Shown piece after piece: positions 8,574 through 17,904 of a DNA stretch of 53,798 nt; the stretch's first letter is position 1; each line of letters opens with the position of its first letter. The stretch comes from Nonomuraea guangzhouensis. Lineage in GTDB: Bacteria; Actinomycetota; Actinomycetes; Streptosporangiales; Streptosporangiaceae. The position numbers were made by a program, and so were the translations under genes. The notes beneath the pieces are model-generated. The model worked only from the letters and a program-made list of their open reading frames with translations, was not told the origin of the DNA and did no database searches. The stretch spans positions 1-53,798 of the forward strand of contig NZ_JAHKRM010000054.1 of assembly GCF_019396345.1 (NCBI RefSeq). Direction: 5' to 3'.

Positions 8574-9050
8574 ATGGTGGAGGACCCCTTGGCCACTGCC
8601 GATTGCCTGCAGATAACCCGTGAAGTGGGGTTCGACAGCCTGCTGAGCGCCGGGAAGCCGTACACGACCTCGTGTCCGCTGCCCTTCCAGGCCGACTCGG
8701 TGAAGACCGCCAGGGATGTGACGCGCTCCACGTTACGCGGGTGGGGTCTGCCGGAGCTGGGCGATGACGCCGCGCTGGTCGTGTCAGAGCTGGTCACGAA
8801 CGCGGTCAGGTACGCGATGTACGCCAGAGGCCGGCGGGAGATCCAGCTGCTGCTGATGCGGGTCGTGCCCCACGTGCTGCTGGCCGTGGCCGACCCGAGC
8901 GACGAGATCCCCACCCCCAAGGAGCCCGACTTCATCTCCGAAAACGGGCGTGGCCTTTACATCGTCGAGACCTACAGCCAATGCTGGGGCTGGGATCCGC
9001 TGGCTCGGGGTGGCAAAGCCGTGTGGGCCCTCTTCCGTACCGAGGCCTGA
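8574..9050 (+). CDS. Anti-sigma-factor-like ATP-binding protein (HATPase_c, RsbW type)
   Basis: This 158-aa protein is a single GHKL ATPase domain. The N box SELVTNAVRYA is at about residues 64-74, a G1-like segment ADPSDE follows at about 103-108, and the ATP-lid glycines GRGLYIVE are at about 123-130. Such stand-alone proteins act as serine kinases on anti-anti-sigma factors or as antagonists of sigma factors; the partner here is unknown. It is divergent from an XRE/DUF5753 gene, a very common pairing in Streptomyces. The ATG start has GGGAGG about 10 nt upstream. Confidence 0.85.
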   Translation: MVEDPLATADCLQITREVGFDSLLSAGKPYTTSCPLPFQADSVKTARDVTRSTLRGWGLPELGDDAALVVSELVTNAVRYAMYARGRREIQLLLMRVVPHVLLAVADPSDEIPTPKEPDFISENGRGLYIVETYSQCWGWDPLARGGKAVWALFRTEA

Positions 9051-9190
9051 TTTATTACCCTTTCTTGAAGTGAAGGGGAGTACCTCCGAACACGCCTGAT
9101 CGTCATGACGGCCCTCTCGGCCCGGTCAGGCGGGCCCTGTGTGGCGAGGGAGACCTTCCGGCCCGTCGTCGTCGGCTGGAGGTTCCGAAG

Positions 9191-10030
9191 GTGCGCATGC
9201 TCATCCCTATGGCCCTGCTCGTGGCCATCTACTCTGCTGTCCTGGCCGGTCTCGTGCTGATAGACGTTCCGGTCCTGTACGTCGCCCTCGGAGCCGTCCT
9301 CGTCCTGCTCGTGCAGTGGTGGTCCACCGAGGCCATGGCGCGGCGGATGACCAGGGCCCGGTACGTCACGGCCGAGCAGGAGCCGGAGCTGCACGCCGTA
9401 CTCGATCGGCTCTGCGCCCTGAGCGATGTGGCCAAGCCGCGGCTGGCGATCAGCCCGTCGCCGGCCCCGAACGCCTACACGGTCGGCCGCTCACGGCGCA
9501 GCTCGACGATCATCGTCACCGAGGGGCTGCGCGCCCGTCTGGAGCCCGGTGAGCTGACCGCGGTGCTCGCGCACGAGATCGCGCACATCCGGCACAAGGA
9601 CGTGGCGGTGATGACGCTGGCGAGCTCGTTCGCGATCGCGCTGGCGGCGTTCGCCAAGGGCACCGGGCGGGTCGCGGTGGAGGCTCCGGGGTTGTTCCTG
9701 GAGGAATTCCCCTTCGGGCTGTTCATCGGGCTGGCGATGCTGGCGGGCGGTGCCGCCGCGGGGCTGGCCAGCTTCCTCGCGCACCTGCCGCTGCGCTGGC
9801 TCAGCCGCTCCAGGGAACTGGCCGCCGACCGCGCCGCCGCCGACCTGCTCGGCCAGCCGGGCCTGCTCGCCTCCGCGCTGCTCAAGGTGCACGAGGAGGA
9901 CGGCATCCCCCTGACGGACCTGCGGCGCGGAGTGCCCGCGTTGGGGTTGGTGGCCGGCCGTACGAAGAAGGGCCGCCTGATGGCCACGCACCCGCACGTG
10001 CACGTGCGGGTGCGGCGGCTCATGGGCTAG
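9191..10030 (+). CDS. M48-family zinc metallopeptidase, membrane-anchored
   Basis: Two hydrophobic segments at about residues 4-24 and 27-45 are followed by a peptidase domain. The zinc motif HEIAH has His128, Glu129 and His132. A glutamate in SRELAADRAAADL at about 201-213 would be the third ligand. This arrangement is that of HtpX-like M48 peptidases, which degrade damaged membrane proteins or process surface proteins. The GTG start at 9191 has GGAGG 8 nt upstream. The stop lies 3 nt from the convergent M1 peptidase gene. Confidence 0.88.
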   Translation: MRMLIPMALLVAIYSAVLAGLVLIDVPVLYVALGAVLVLLVQWWSTEAMARRMTRARYVTAEQEPELHAVLDRLCALSDVAKPRLAISPSPAPNAYTVGRSRRSSTIIVTEGLRARLEPGELTAVLAHEIAHIRHKDVAVMTLASSFAIALAAFAKGTGRVAVEAPGLFLEEFPFGLFIGLAMLAGGAAAGLASFLAHLPLRWLSRSRELAADRAAADLLGQPGLLASALLKVHEEDGIPLTDLRRGVPALGLVAGRTKKGRLMATHPHVHVRVRRLMG

Positions 10031-10033
10031 CCC

Positions 10034-11389
10034 TTACGAGGTCGCCGGCGTCGTCGGCGAGTCGAGCCAGTCGTCGATCAGGGCGGTGAAATCCGTCCCT
10101 GTCTTGTTGTTCAGCCACGACACGAAGGACGCCCGGTCCTGCGTGGTCCCCTTGTGCTCCTGCACCCACGCTCGCAGCGTCGCGAAGAACCGCTTGTCCC
10201 CGAGTTGCTTGCGGATCTCGTGCAGCATCAGCGCGGGGCCGTAATACACGTTGCTCACCCCGAACATGTCCGACTTGTAGTGCCCGGGCGGCCCCGCCAG
10301 CTTGCGCAACTGCCCGTCGACCGCCCGAGCGTCGCTGAGATAGGTCTCCAGCTTCTTGGACCCGTGGCCGGCGGCCCACGCCCACTCGAAGTACATCGCG
10401 AAGCCCTCGTTCATCCACAGGTCCCGCCAGGTCCGGGGCGTGACCGCGTCACCGAACCACTGGTGCGCCATCTCGTGCGCGACCACATTGGGCGTGAGGA
10501 AGTCGGGGGCCAGCGTCACCATCTGCTGGGTCTCCATCCCCGAGTCGCTGGTGACGACCACCCCCGCGCTGGAGAAGGGGTACGGACCCAGCCGCTGCTC
10601 CAGCCAGCGCAGGATCGCCGGCGTCTGCCGTACGACGGGAAGGTATTGCGACCGGTCACCCTTGCGGAGCCAGTACGTGATCGGGATCCCGCGCGGCCCC
10701 TTGTCGTTGAAGCGATCGTAGTGATCGATGGTGAGCAGCGTGACGTAGCTGGCCACCGACTCGGTCGACCGCCAGCGGTAGGTGTTGCCCTTACGGCCCT
10801 GGAAGCGCCCGTGCGCCACGGCCGCCCACCCGCGCGGCACCGTGACCGCCACGTCGTAGCGCGCCTCGTCGGACGGCTGGTCGTTCACCGGGAACCAGGT
10901 GAAAGCCCCGTACGGCTCCTGCAACGCCCAGGCCGACCCATCGCCCGCCGAGCGGAACCCGAGCATGCTCGTGTCGGAGCGGTACTGTCCGGTGCGCACG
11001 GGCGCGGGAGTGCCGTGATAGCGGACCGCCACCTTGACCCGCTTGCCCGCCGCCACCGGGGAACGCAGCGGGATCACCAGGTCGTCACCCGGATGCCGGG
11101 CCTTGACCCGCTTGCCCGCGACCGTCACCTCGTCCACCCGCAACGCGTGGCCGAAGTCGAGCGCGATCTTGTCGATGTTCTTGACGGCTCTGACGGTGAG
11201 CACGGCCTTACCGGTGAGCACCCGCTTGGACGGCTTCCAGTCCAGGTCCAGGCCGTAGTGGAGGACGTCGATCGCGGGATTGCCGTAGGCGGGGTAGACG
11301 GGGTCCGCCACCGGCTCGGAGCGCCCCTTGTCGGGCGCGCCCGGCGCGGCTACCGCCGCGACGAGTAAGAGGGAAATGATCGAATTCAC
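10034..11389 (-). CDS. Secreted M1-family metallopeptidase
   Basis: The N-terminus has a hydrophobic signal peptide (about residues 3-15, ending AAPGAPD), so the product is probably exported. The catalytic zinc motif HEMAHQWFGD has His305, Glu306 and His309, and the third ligand Glu328 sits 18 residues on in WMNEGFA. The N-terminal beta-domain is typical of aminopeptidase N relatives. At 451 aa it lacks the long C-terminal helical domain of full PepN, as in the short actinobacterial M1 group. Start is GTG at 11389 with no strong ribosome site. Confidence 0.88.
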   Translation of the reverse strand: MNSIISLLLVAAVAAPGAPDKGRSEPVADPVYPAYGNPAIDVLHYGLDLDWKPSKRVLTGKAVLTVRAVKNIDKIALDFGHALRVDEVTVAGKRVKARHPGDDLVIPLRSPVAAGKRVKVAVRYHGTPAPVRTGQYRSDTSMLGFRSAGDGSAWALQEPYGAFTWFPVNDQPSDEARYDVAVTVPRGWAAVAHGRFQGRKGNTYRWRSTESVASYVTLLTIDHYDRFNDKGPRGIPITYWLRKGDRSQYLPVVRQTPAILRWLEQRLGPYPFSSAGVVVTSDSGMETQQMVTLAPDFLTPNVVAHEMAHQWFGDAVTPRTWRDLWMNEGFAMYFEWAWAAGHGSKKLETYLSDARAVDGQLRKLAGPPGHYKSDMFGVSNVYYGPALMLHEIRKQLGDKRFFATLRAWVQEHKGTTQDRASFVSWLNNKTGTDFTALIDDWLDSPTTPATS

Positions 11390-11855
11390 CGCGCCAAGGT
11401 AGTACGCCGTGGTTTGTCGCGATACCGAGCAACAACAGACAGGCTGTGAACCTGCGCCTCCGTCGGTGTGTCAGCGCTGGATACGACCGATCAACGACCA
11501 GTCGATGTACTGCCGGAGATCAGCTGCAAGAGATCACCGCTCCCCACCTCTCCGAAGAACAGCAATCCGTCGAACGGCATATAACGCTCGCGGAAGCCGG
11601 GTGAGATGCGACGGCTATTTGGTAGATCTTTCTACATAGTTCACGTTATATGGCATTTCAGACAGAGCCTCTGACCTGGCCTTTTACTCTTAGATGATCT
11701 ATTGGTCATCTCTTGAGTGGCACTTGACCTGCGGAAATGGCAAGGTACCCTCGCCGTACCACAGGCTTCCGGTTTAGCCACATCAGTCCTTAATCATCAC
11801 TTCTGTCAGGATCTGTATTGGTAAATCCGGCCTAGTCCGGGAGATCTACATTTCC
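11390..11855. other. 466-bp intergenic region, AT-richer, with one candidate promoter
   Basis: No convincing ORF is present on either strand. On the plus strand TTGACC (11724-11729), a 16-bp spacer and TACCCT (11746-11751) form a possible promoter for the gene at 11856. The short inverted repeat GTAGA/TCTAC lies near 11620-11635. I see nothing else I can name. Confidence 0.4.
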
Positions 11856-13022
11856 ATGGCACCAGAGATTCAGAAGTTCATCGACGCGGCCTACAACTCG
11901 GCCTCGTGGCACCAGACCACCGAGGCACCGCCCGGCCCCCACCGGTCCACCGATGCACAGCCCAATTGGCAGATGACGGACGACCAACCCGGCCACCGGA
12001 CGCCCGACGAGCAGTCCAGCAGCGACGAGGGCCAGCAGCAGTGGCCCGACCCCCACACTGACCTGACCGCTCCCCAGTCAACGTCCGACACACCAACGGC
12101 CTCGATATCCGACACACCTTCGACCACAGCTACTCCACGGCCCACCTCAGACGCGCCGACTGCCACTCCCACCTTCGATACGCCCTCCCCCACTCCGTCG
12201 GATTCGTCATCAGCCACCCCCACCCCCACAACATCCGACTCGCCCTCCCCCACAACGCCAGGCTCGCCCTCGCCCACGAATACCGCCACGACGTCGGACT
12301 CGCCGTCAGCCGCGGCCACCTCCGAAGCCGAGCCGACCGCCACCGCGACTGAAGCGACGCCCACCACTTCGTCCTCGCCCACGTCAACCGAGACCCCCAC
12401 GACCAAGCTCGCCGTTGCGGAGGACACCGCTGCCACGCCAACGGCGTCCAGCACCACTCCAAGTGCCCTGCCCACACACCTCAACGCCGCGATCACCACC
12501 CCTTCGTCGAGCTTGTCCACGCCAATGGTGGCCACCTCGGCCGTGGTGGTCGTAGCGGCCCTGCTGGCCGTGCTCACGATGCTGGTGGCCAAGGCCCGCC
12601 GCGGGACCCGCTTGGCCACCGCCGGATACGCGGAACCCACCCCAACCCTCTCCCCCCACAGCACTCCCGAGCCCGACCAGTGGAGGCTGCAACTCCTGGA
12701 AACCCTCGAGGCCGCCACCCTCGACGAACAGGAAAGTGCCTACGGCCAGGAGAACCCGCGGCCCGAGACCGGTTCGCCCGTACCCTTCACCGGCACGGAC
12801 CCAGAGGAGACCGCCGCCTGGACTCCGCCATTCGAGTCCTTCAGTCCCACCGGCCCCCTGGAGTCGCCCGATCACGTCGACAATCCCCCGGAGACCTCTC
12901 CGTTCATCCCCTTCGCCCCGGCCGAGAGCGACCCAGACTCGGAGCACCACGGACGCAGGGGGCGCAGCGAACACCCCGCCGACGACACCCCGCCGGAAGA
13001 CACCGATCACTCCACCCCGTAA
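11856..13022 (+). CDS. Pro/Ser/Thr-rich single-pass membrane protein, function unknown
   Basis: I do not recognise a family. The first about 220 residues are low-complexity Ser/Thr/Pro/Ala. One membrane segment of about 23 residues follows (VATSAVVVVAALLAVLTMLV, about residues 225-245) and ends in a positive KARRGTR stop-transfer. The C-terminal part of about 140 aa is acidic and proline-rich and so probably cytoplasmic. The long unstructured stalk is reminiscent of surface or mucin-like proteins. ATG start with no clear ribosome site. The gene is the last chromosomal gene before the element boundary and is followed by a strong hairpin. Confidence 0.65.
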   Translation: MAPEIQKFIDAAYNSASWHQTTEAPPGPHRSTDAQPNWQMTDDQPGHRTPDEQSSSDEGQQQWPDPHTDLTAPQSTSDTPTASISDTPSTTATPRPTSDAPTATPTFDTPSPTPSDSSSATPTPTTSDSPSPTTPGSPSPTNTATTSDSPSAAATSEAEPTATATEATPTTSSSPTSTETPTTKLAVAEDTAATPTASSTTPSALPTHLNAAITTPSSSLSTPMVATSAVVVVAALLAVLTMLVAKARRGTRLATAGYAEPTPTLSPHSTPEPDQWRLQLLETLEAATLDEQESAYGQENPRPETGSPVPFTGTDPEETAAWTPPFESFSPTGPLESPDHVDNPPETSPFIPFAPAESDPDSEHHGRRGRSEHPADDTPPEDTDHSTP

Positions 13023-13034
13023 CCGGCGACGGCC

Positions 13035-13057
13035 AGCCGGGACCCTGCGTCCCGGCT
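13035..13057 (+). terminator. Hairpin downstream of the Ser/Thr-rich protein gene
   Basis: AGCCGGGAC (13035-13043) and GTCCCGGCT (13049-13057) form a 9-bp perfect stem with a 5-nt loop, 12 nt after the stop codon. Confidence 0.65.
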
Positions 13058-13255
13058 TCGGGCCAGGACCGTGCGATCAGCCGTTCCACGCCCAGCGCGA
13101 AGCCCTGAAGCAGGCTGAGGCCACATTCCGCGATCTTTGATGTCCGCCGGCGCCGTGATCCGTATCCACATGCGAGTCCAGAAGCCAGCGACAACACTGA
13201 ATGCCTGCTGCCGCGGCAAGGCGAGGAGCTGTAACCAAGCAGACGGACAAGCAAA

Positions 13256-13282
13256 AGGCCCCTCCCAAATCGAGAGGGGCCT
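13256..13282 (-). terminator. Original chromosomal terminator of tRNA-Pro
   Basis: AGGCCCCTC (13256-13264) pairs with GAGGGGCCT (13274-13282). On the minus strand the stem is followed by TTTT, a classic intrinsic terminator. It sits just beyond the tRNA 3' fragment at 13292-13335. Before integration it would have ended the tRNA-Pro transcript now separated from it by 38 kb. Confidence 0.7.
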
Positions 13283-13291
13283 TCTGACCTG

Positions 13292-13335
13292 GTCGGGGCG
13301 ACAGGATTTGAACCTGCGACTTCTTGCTCCCAAAG
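13292..13335 (-). repeat. Left attachment site (attL), 44-bp tRNA-Pro 3' fragment
   Basis: These 44 bp are identical to 22019-22062 and 51721-51764. They cover the tRNA-Pro sequence from the anticodon loop to the 3' end, plus one base. Only the copy at 51721 belongs to a complete tRNA. This is the expected product of site-specific integration into the 3' part of a tRNA gene, so this copy marks the left junction of the array. Confidence 0.93.
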
Positions 13336-13453
13336 CCACTCACCCATGATCTGCAACAGGGCATGGATGGCCTCTGAGCTGGAAAGACGGTCACCTGACG
13401 TCCGTTAGTGTCCGAGCTCGTGCGCTCCCGTCGTCACTCGGTATGTCACTCAG

Positions 13454-14116
13454 TCATCGCTCGATCCGGGCGGGCCTTACGTCCGTCAATCGGACCAGCA
13501 GTTCACGGGCGAGCGCCAGTTCGCGGTCGGGATCGCTCAGCAGGATGACCGCGTTGCGTTCGTACGGCACCACGGTCGGCAGCAAGGGCAGGAAGAGATC
13601 GGCGCGCACTCCGTACGGGATGCAGTCGCCTACGGTCACGACCAGGGCGTTGTGCCGGAGATGCGGGCAGTAGGTGATCGCCTCGGGGATGCACGCCTTG
13701 CATGTCGGCGGGGCGTTGGTGAAGCCGTCGCGTGCTTGGTTGCCTTCCTCGGACGACAGGAGCCACGAGATCCGCCCCGTGTCCGGGTCCACCGCTGAGC
13801 GTGCGCACACCTGGCACAGGCGCTTGGTCATGCAGCGCCACTGCCGCCGCGTGTTCACCGTTTTGAAGTCCGGCCGTCCCGACCGCTTGGAGTTCTGCCG
13901 TAGGCGCAATACGCCATGCGCCCAGTCACCCGCTCTCGGCGCGTCGTAGCTCAGCTTCCATCCGTCTGGGCGTGGCACGAACTTCAGCGACTGCCGGACA
14001 ACATCCCCCGTGTAGCCGATGACGAACGGCACCCGGAAGCTCGTCGTGATGGGGTTCCTCACTGCCTGTACAGAGAGCACGCACTGACCGTAGGTATGGC
14101 CCTCTACCAGGCTCAA
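13454..14116 (-). CDS. Cysteine-rich protein of unknown function
   Basis: I do not recognise a named family. The 220-aa protein has a central cluster CMTKRLCQVC (about residues 95-104), then CKACIPEAITYC (about 138-149) with a nearby His. This pattern would suit a zinc-binding knuckle. No membrane segment is visible. The stop-start distance to the upstream regulator gene (14139) is only 22 bp, so they are probably co-transcribed. It is cargo of element A, next to its left end. Confidence 0.6.
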   Translation of the reverse strand: MSLVEGHTYGQCVLSVQAVRNPITTSFRVPFVIGYTGDVVRQSLKFVPRPDGWKLSYDAPRAGDWAHGVLRLRQNSKRSGRPDFKTVNTRRQWRCMTKRLCQVCARSAVDPDTGRISWLLSSEEGNQARDGFTNAPPTCKACIPEAITYCPHLRHNALVVTVGDCIPYGVRADLFLPLLPTVVPYERNAVILLSDPDRELALARELLVRLTDVRPARIER

Positions 14117-14138
14117 TGAAGTTGCCGAGGTTTGCCCA

Positions 14139-15008
14139 CTACTCGTTCGGCAGCGCCTCCAGTGCCTGCTGGATCAGCCTTCGCGCGGGCTCCCCCACTA
14201 CTGCCAGGGAATGAAGTCGATCCCACGCCCGCAGGTACATGGCGATCTCGGAGGGGTTGGTGATCGTCAGGTAGCCGGAGACCAGCTCCACGGTCACCGA
14301 TTCCTCGTCGGTGATGTCGAACGACTCGTCTGGGGCCACGCCGCGACGGTGGACCATGCGGGGGATGATCCCGAGCGATACCGATGGCCGGCGCATCGTC
14401 TCCAGCAGATGCCGCAACTGCTCGACTTGGACTGCGTCCGAGTACGGGCGGTACCACAGGACGTCTTCCTCCAGCACGAACAGAAAGCGGGCGTCCCGCC
14501 GCCGCAAGCAGCCTTGCCGGTCCATCCTCTCGGCGACCGCCGCCGCGACGTCGTCCACGTCTACGCCCTGCTCTATGCGTACCTGGGTGAGTGCGGCCGT
14601 CGTGTAGGCCGCGGTTTGCAGCAGGCCGGGGATGACCTTTGTCTGGTAGGCGCGCATCAGGCGGGCGCGCTCGTACTCTTCGCGAACCGACTCCTGCGCC
14701 CTCTTCAGACCGCCTCGGTTGAGCTGCTTGTACGACACCCACATCCCGGCCACGTCGCGCAGCTCGGCCAGCAGCTCCTGTTCACGATCTACCGGCACTC
14801 CGCACACCCGGCACCACACGCGCAGATCCGCTGCGGTGATCGGACGTACGGCATGCTCGATCTTCGACACCTTCGACACGCCGTGCCACCCGGCCAGCTC
14901 CGCGAGCCTGCGCCCGGTCAGACCCGCATCCTCGCGGATCTCCCGAAGCTGATCAGCCAAGCGCCGCCGGGCCGCCTGGACGCTGGAAGAAGAGGTGGAC
15001 GAAGGCAA
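14139..15008 (-). CDS. XRE-family regulator with DUF5753 (element A)
   Basis: The N-terminal XRE helix-turn-helix spans about residues 12-70 (LTGRRLAELAGWHGVSKVSK is the recognition region). The rest is DUF5753, marked by VIPGLLQTAAYTTAAL. At 289 aa it is full length for the family. It lies 16 bp downstream of a DUF6879 gene on the same strand, an order repeated in element B (26942 to 25497). Probably an autoregulated cargo regulator; its target is unknown. Confidence 0.9.
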   Translation of the reverse strand: MPSSTSSSSVQAARRRLADQLREIREDAGLTGRRLAELAGWHGVSKVSKIEHAVRPITAADLRVWCRVCGVPVDREQELLAELRDVAGMWVSYKQLNRGGLKRAQESVREEYERARLMRAYQTKVIPGLLQTAAYTTAALTQVRIEQGVDVDDVAAAVAERMDRQGCLRRRDARFLFVLEEDVLWYRPYSDAVQVEQLRHLLETMRRPSVSLGIIPRMVHRRGVAPDESFDITDEESVTVELVSGYLTITNPSEIAMYLRAWDRLHSLAVVGEPARRLIQQALEALPNE

Positions 15009-15024
15009 TGCGACTTACGCCTTC

Positions 15025-15771
15025 TTAAGGCCGGTAATCCTCGTGCGTGACGGCGCGCTCCCAAGCCATCTCGAACGCCCCCACGACCTGGGCCACCCTG
15101 CGCGGGTCACTGACATGCTCGTACTGCCTCAGGCTCGTCCCGTCACCCGCGTTGAAGTTGTAGCGCACGATGCGCTGATCGAACATCCAGAAGTCCGCAC
15201 CGAGCAACATCAGGTCGTACGCCTGCTTCCTCGGCAGCCAGCGGAGCTCCTCGCCCGCCTTGACGTTGCCGTAGCTGATGGCGTGCTCCCACCGGATGTA
15301 GTCGGTGACTGGCTCCGACACGATCCGCAGGCGCCGCATCCTCACCCCACGAGCTACCGCTACGCCGATCAGCTCGACCCAGTCGTCCCACTCGTATTCT
15401 GTGCTCCCGTCTTCCTGCCACTTCAGGAAGGCCGGGTCTGTCGCGTCGTAGGTGTCGCGCATCTCCAGGTGCACGGCGGACCGCTCCGCGTTCTCCAGCA
15501 TGCGCTCGAAGCTGGGCAGGCCGGGTCCCTGCTTGTTCCGCTCATAGGTGCTGCTGACGGCCTCCATCACGATGGGGGTCATGCGCTGCGGATGCCAGAC
15601 CACGGACTCGTCAGCAGCGATCGGGGAATCCTGGGCGATGCGCTCCAAGACGGCCGGATCAGTGACGGTCCGCCCTTGGAAGTACATGTCGCCCGTCTCC
15701 GGATCCACGAACACAGCCGGACACTCGTTCTTCGGCGAGTCAGGATCCATGCCGACAAAGTCCAGTGCCAC
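15025..15771 (-). CDS. DUF6879-containing protein (element A)
   Basis: The C-terminal about 170 residues resemble the DUF6879 family: a region with RRLRIVSEPVTDYIRWEH, then EELRWL, DFWMFD and a final helix that follows DPRRVAQVV. The N-terminal about 75 residues (CPAVFVDPETGDMYFQG) form a small extra domain often seen in front of, or separately from, DUF6879. Function is unknown. The family is nearly always next to an XRE/DUF5753 gene, as here, which suggests a regulatory pair. Confidence 0.75.
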   Translation of the reverse strand: MALDFVGMDPDSPKNECPAVFVDPETGDMYFQGRTVTDPAVLERIAQDSPIAADESVVWHPQRMTPIVMEAVSSTYERNKQGPGLPSFERMLENAERSAVHLEMRDTYDATDPAFLKWQEDGSTEYEWDDWVELIGVAVARGVRMRRLRIVSEPVTDYIRWEHAISYGNVKAGEELRWLPRKQAYDLMLLGADFWMFDQRIVRYNFNAGDGTSLRQYEHVSDPRRVAQVVGAFEMAWERAVTHEDYRP

Positions 15772-16351
15772 GTCAAGCTCCCTCGTGCTGAGATGGCAGT
15801 GCTCCCCTGCACTCCGTGAGCCTGAACGTACTCACCGTTGCCGTCAAGCGCTACCAGAACGAAGCAGCCTTTGATGCGACCCCCGATGGGGCATACCGAG
15901 CCTGACCGCTGTATGCCAACTGGTGCCGTCAGATGAGGTCCGTTGATCTCGGCTGCGCTCCTGTGTCGGCGGGTCCGCTGCCTTTTCGCTGACTCCGCCC
16001 AGCCGCCCGTCGGCCGAGATCTACCACGACCGCGAGGTCCGTCCTGCTTACGTTCAAGTTCATCGCACCAGGATTAGAACTCGCCAAACATCTGATGCCC
16101 TGATCATGATTCACCCGTTCAGCATGAGAGTTCCTTGCAATCGGGAGCCAATCCACCACGTCAGACGGTCTTCGTTCTGGTCAAGCGCCAGGTGCGAGCC
16201 TGATGGCATGTGTTTCGACGGCTCTGCGACAGTTAGGCAGATGACCAGCCCGCCGTTTCGGTCGCCGCCTGCACGAGCTATACGCACTGGATATCGGCCC
16301 TAAAGCCTATATCGATCCGGGAAAGCGGCATGGAGCGGTGCAATAGGCCGC
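15772..16351. other. 580-bp region without a supported gene
   Basis: It separates the leftward DUF6879 gene from the rightward pentapeptide gene, so it should hold two divergent promoters. Short open frames exist (for example 15929-16159 minus) but none has a ribosome site or a recognisable product. Nothing else is evident. Confidence 0.4.
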
Positions 16352-17629
16352 ATGAATGACAGACATCCGCGCCCACCAGGCAGAGGGCTGGTCGCCGCGG
16401 CAGCAGTAGCGATCATCGCATCAGCAGTAGCCATATCAGCAATTGCCCGCGGTTATGCAGAAGGCACAACCCGGCCGTCGATCGCCCGCGAGCAAACTTT
16501 ACCCACACTGACCCCACAGCCACCCGCCCTGATGGGCGATGCCAGGCGATGGCGGCGATTACTGTGGCTGCTCCCTGCCTCTGCCGGCATCGCCGCCCTT
16601 GGATGGGCTGCGGCAATCCTCTCTGTGCCCGACTGGGCCCGCTGGACCCTGGTTGGGTCCGCCCTGGCCGCAACCGCGAGCATGGTCATTGCCCTACTGC
16701 TCGGCCCTGGTGCTCGGCGCTTGGCTGGCGTGCAATATCCGCTGACCGCCGCCGAACGCAAGCAGATGACCGCCACCGAACGCATCGAGGCGGTCAACGC
16801 CGCCCGCCACACCCTCCTCCAGGCCGCCACCGGCCTGGTCGTCATCGGTGGCGTTGTCTTCACGGCTCAGGGCCTGTGGTACACCGCCGAGTCCTTGGAA
16901 ACCTCTCGACAAGCCCAACTCATCGCAGCCCAGAGCCAGCACACCGCCGAACAAGGCCAGATCACCGATCGCTACACCAAAGCTGTCGAACAACTTGGCT
17001 CCTCCAAGTTGGACGTCCGCCTGGGCGGTATCTATGCCCTGGAACGCCTAGCCATCGACTCTCCCCGCGATCACCCCACTGTCTACGATGTACTGGCCGC
17101 TTTCCTTCGCGAACACGATCCTCAGCTCGAAGCCAAACTCCCGATAGAACCAGCCACCGACATCCAGGCAGCTCTGACCGTCATCGGCCGCCGCAATCCC
17201 GCACTCGGTGGCAGTGCAATCAACCTCGCTGGCACCCGCCTTCGTGGCGCGAACCTGCCCTATGCGAATTTTCGTGGCGCGAAACTGCCTTATGCAGACC
17301 TTCGTGGCGCGGACCTGACAGGCGCGGATCTCCGCAGCGCGAATCTGGACAGCTCAAAGCTGCGCTACGCATACTTGGGCGATGCCGACCTACGCAATGC
17401 GGAGCTTCCCAACGCGGACTTGCGCGAAGTGAACCTACCCGACGCGGACCTGCGTGGCGCGTTCCTGGGCAGCGCGGACCTTCGCGAGGCCGACCTTCGG
17501 GACGCGGACCTGGCCGGCGCGGACCTGGGCAACGCGAATCTGCGCGGCGCTGACCTAACTGGCATCGTAGGTATTACGGAGCAGGCGATACGAAGCCGAG
17601 CTCGCATTGATGCGTCCACCCGGTTCTGA
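16352..17629 (+). CDS. Membrane-anchored pentapeptide-repeat protein
   Basis: The N-terminal half holds four likely membrane segments (about residues 10-28, 67-87, 92-115 and 155-175). A linker follows with RYTKAVEQLGSSKLDVRLGGIYALERLA, a motif common before pentapeptide repeats in actinobacteria. From about residue 275 to 412 the sequence is built of A(D/N)LRx repeats forming a right-handed quadrilateral helix. Such proteins are mostly of unknown role; soluble relatives protect DNA gyrase, but the membrane anchor argues against that here. ATG start with a weak ribosome site. Cargo of element A. Confidence 0.85.
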   Translation: MNDRHPRPPGRGLVAAAAVAIIASAVAISAIARGYAEGTTRPSIAREQTLPTLTPQPPALMGDARRWRRLLWLLPASAGIAALGWAAAILSVPDWARWTLVGSALAATASMVIALLLGPGARRLAGVQYPLTAAERKQMTATERIEAVNAARHTLLQAATGLVVIGGVVFTAQGLWYTAESLETSRQAQLIAAQSQHTAEQGQITDRYTKAVEQLGSSKLDVRLGGIYALERLAIDSPRDHPTVYDVLAAFLREHDPQLEAKLPIEPATDIQAALTVIGRRNPALGGSAINLAGTRLRGANLPYANFRGAKLPYADLRGADLTGADLRSANLDSSKLRYAYLGDADLRNAELPNADLREVNLPDADLRGAFLGSADLREADLRDADLAGADLGNANLRGADLTGIVGITEQAIRSRARIDASTRF

Positions 17630-17904
17630 ATGCGAATACCTCGGGCGCGCCGCCGCTACAGCATGCCGTCAGATGACGGAGGCTGAATACGGCCGCGCCA
17701 AGCCTTCTTCCATCGACTCTACCTCGACACCGACGGCACGGACAACACACCTCGTGTCCGTGAACATCCGAAGGCGTGCACCTCGATCGTCGCTCAGCAA
17801 CAACGGGGCCCCAGCGCCCGCCCCGTTCCTCTAGCGCAACTGGGACTGCCTCGGTAATCTGGCGCGAATCATCCATGATTCGTCAAACCAGCGGAGAGCA
17901 TGCG

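Noticed and set aside
13023..13291. A third, older element left of 13292
   Set aside because: No further att copy, integrase or element gene lies to the left; the gene at 11856 and the tRNA terminator at 13256 fit ordinary chromosome.
15929..16159. A 76-aa minus-strand gene in the gap before the pentapeptide gene
   Set aside because: No ribosome site, no recognisable sequence and no coupling with neighbours.
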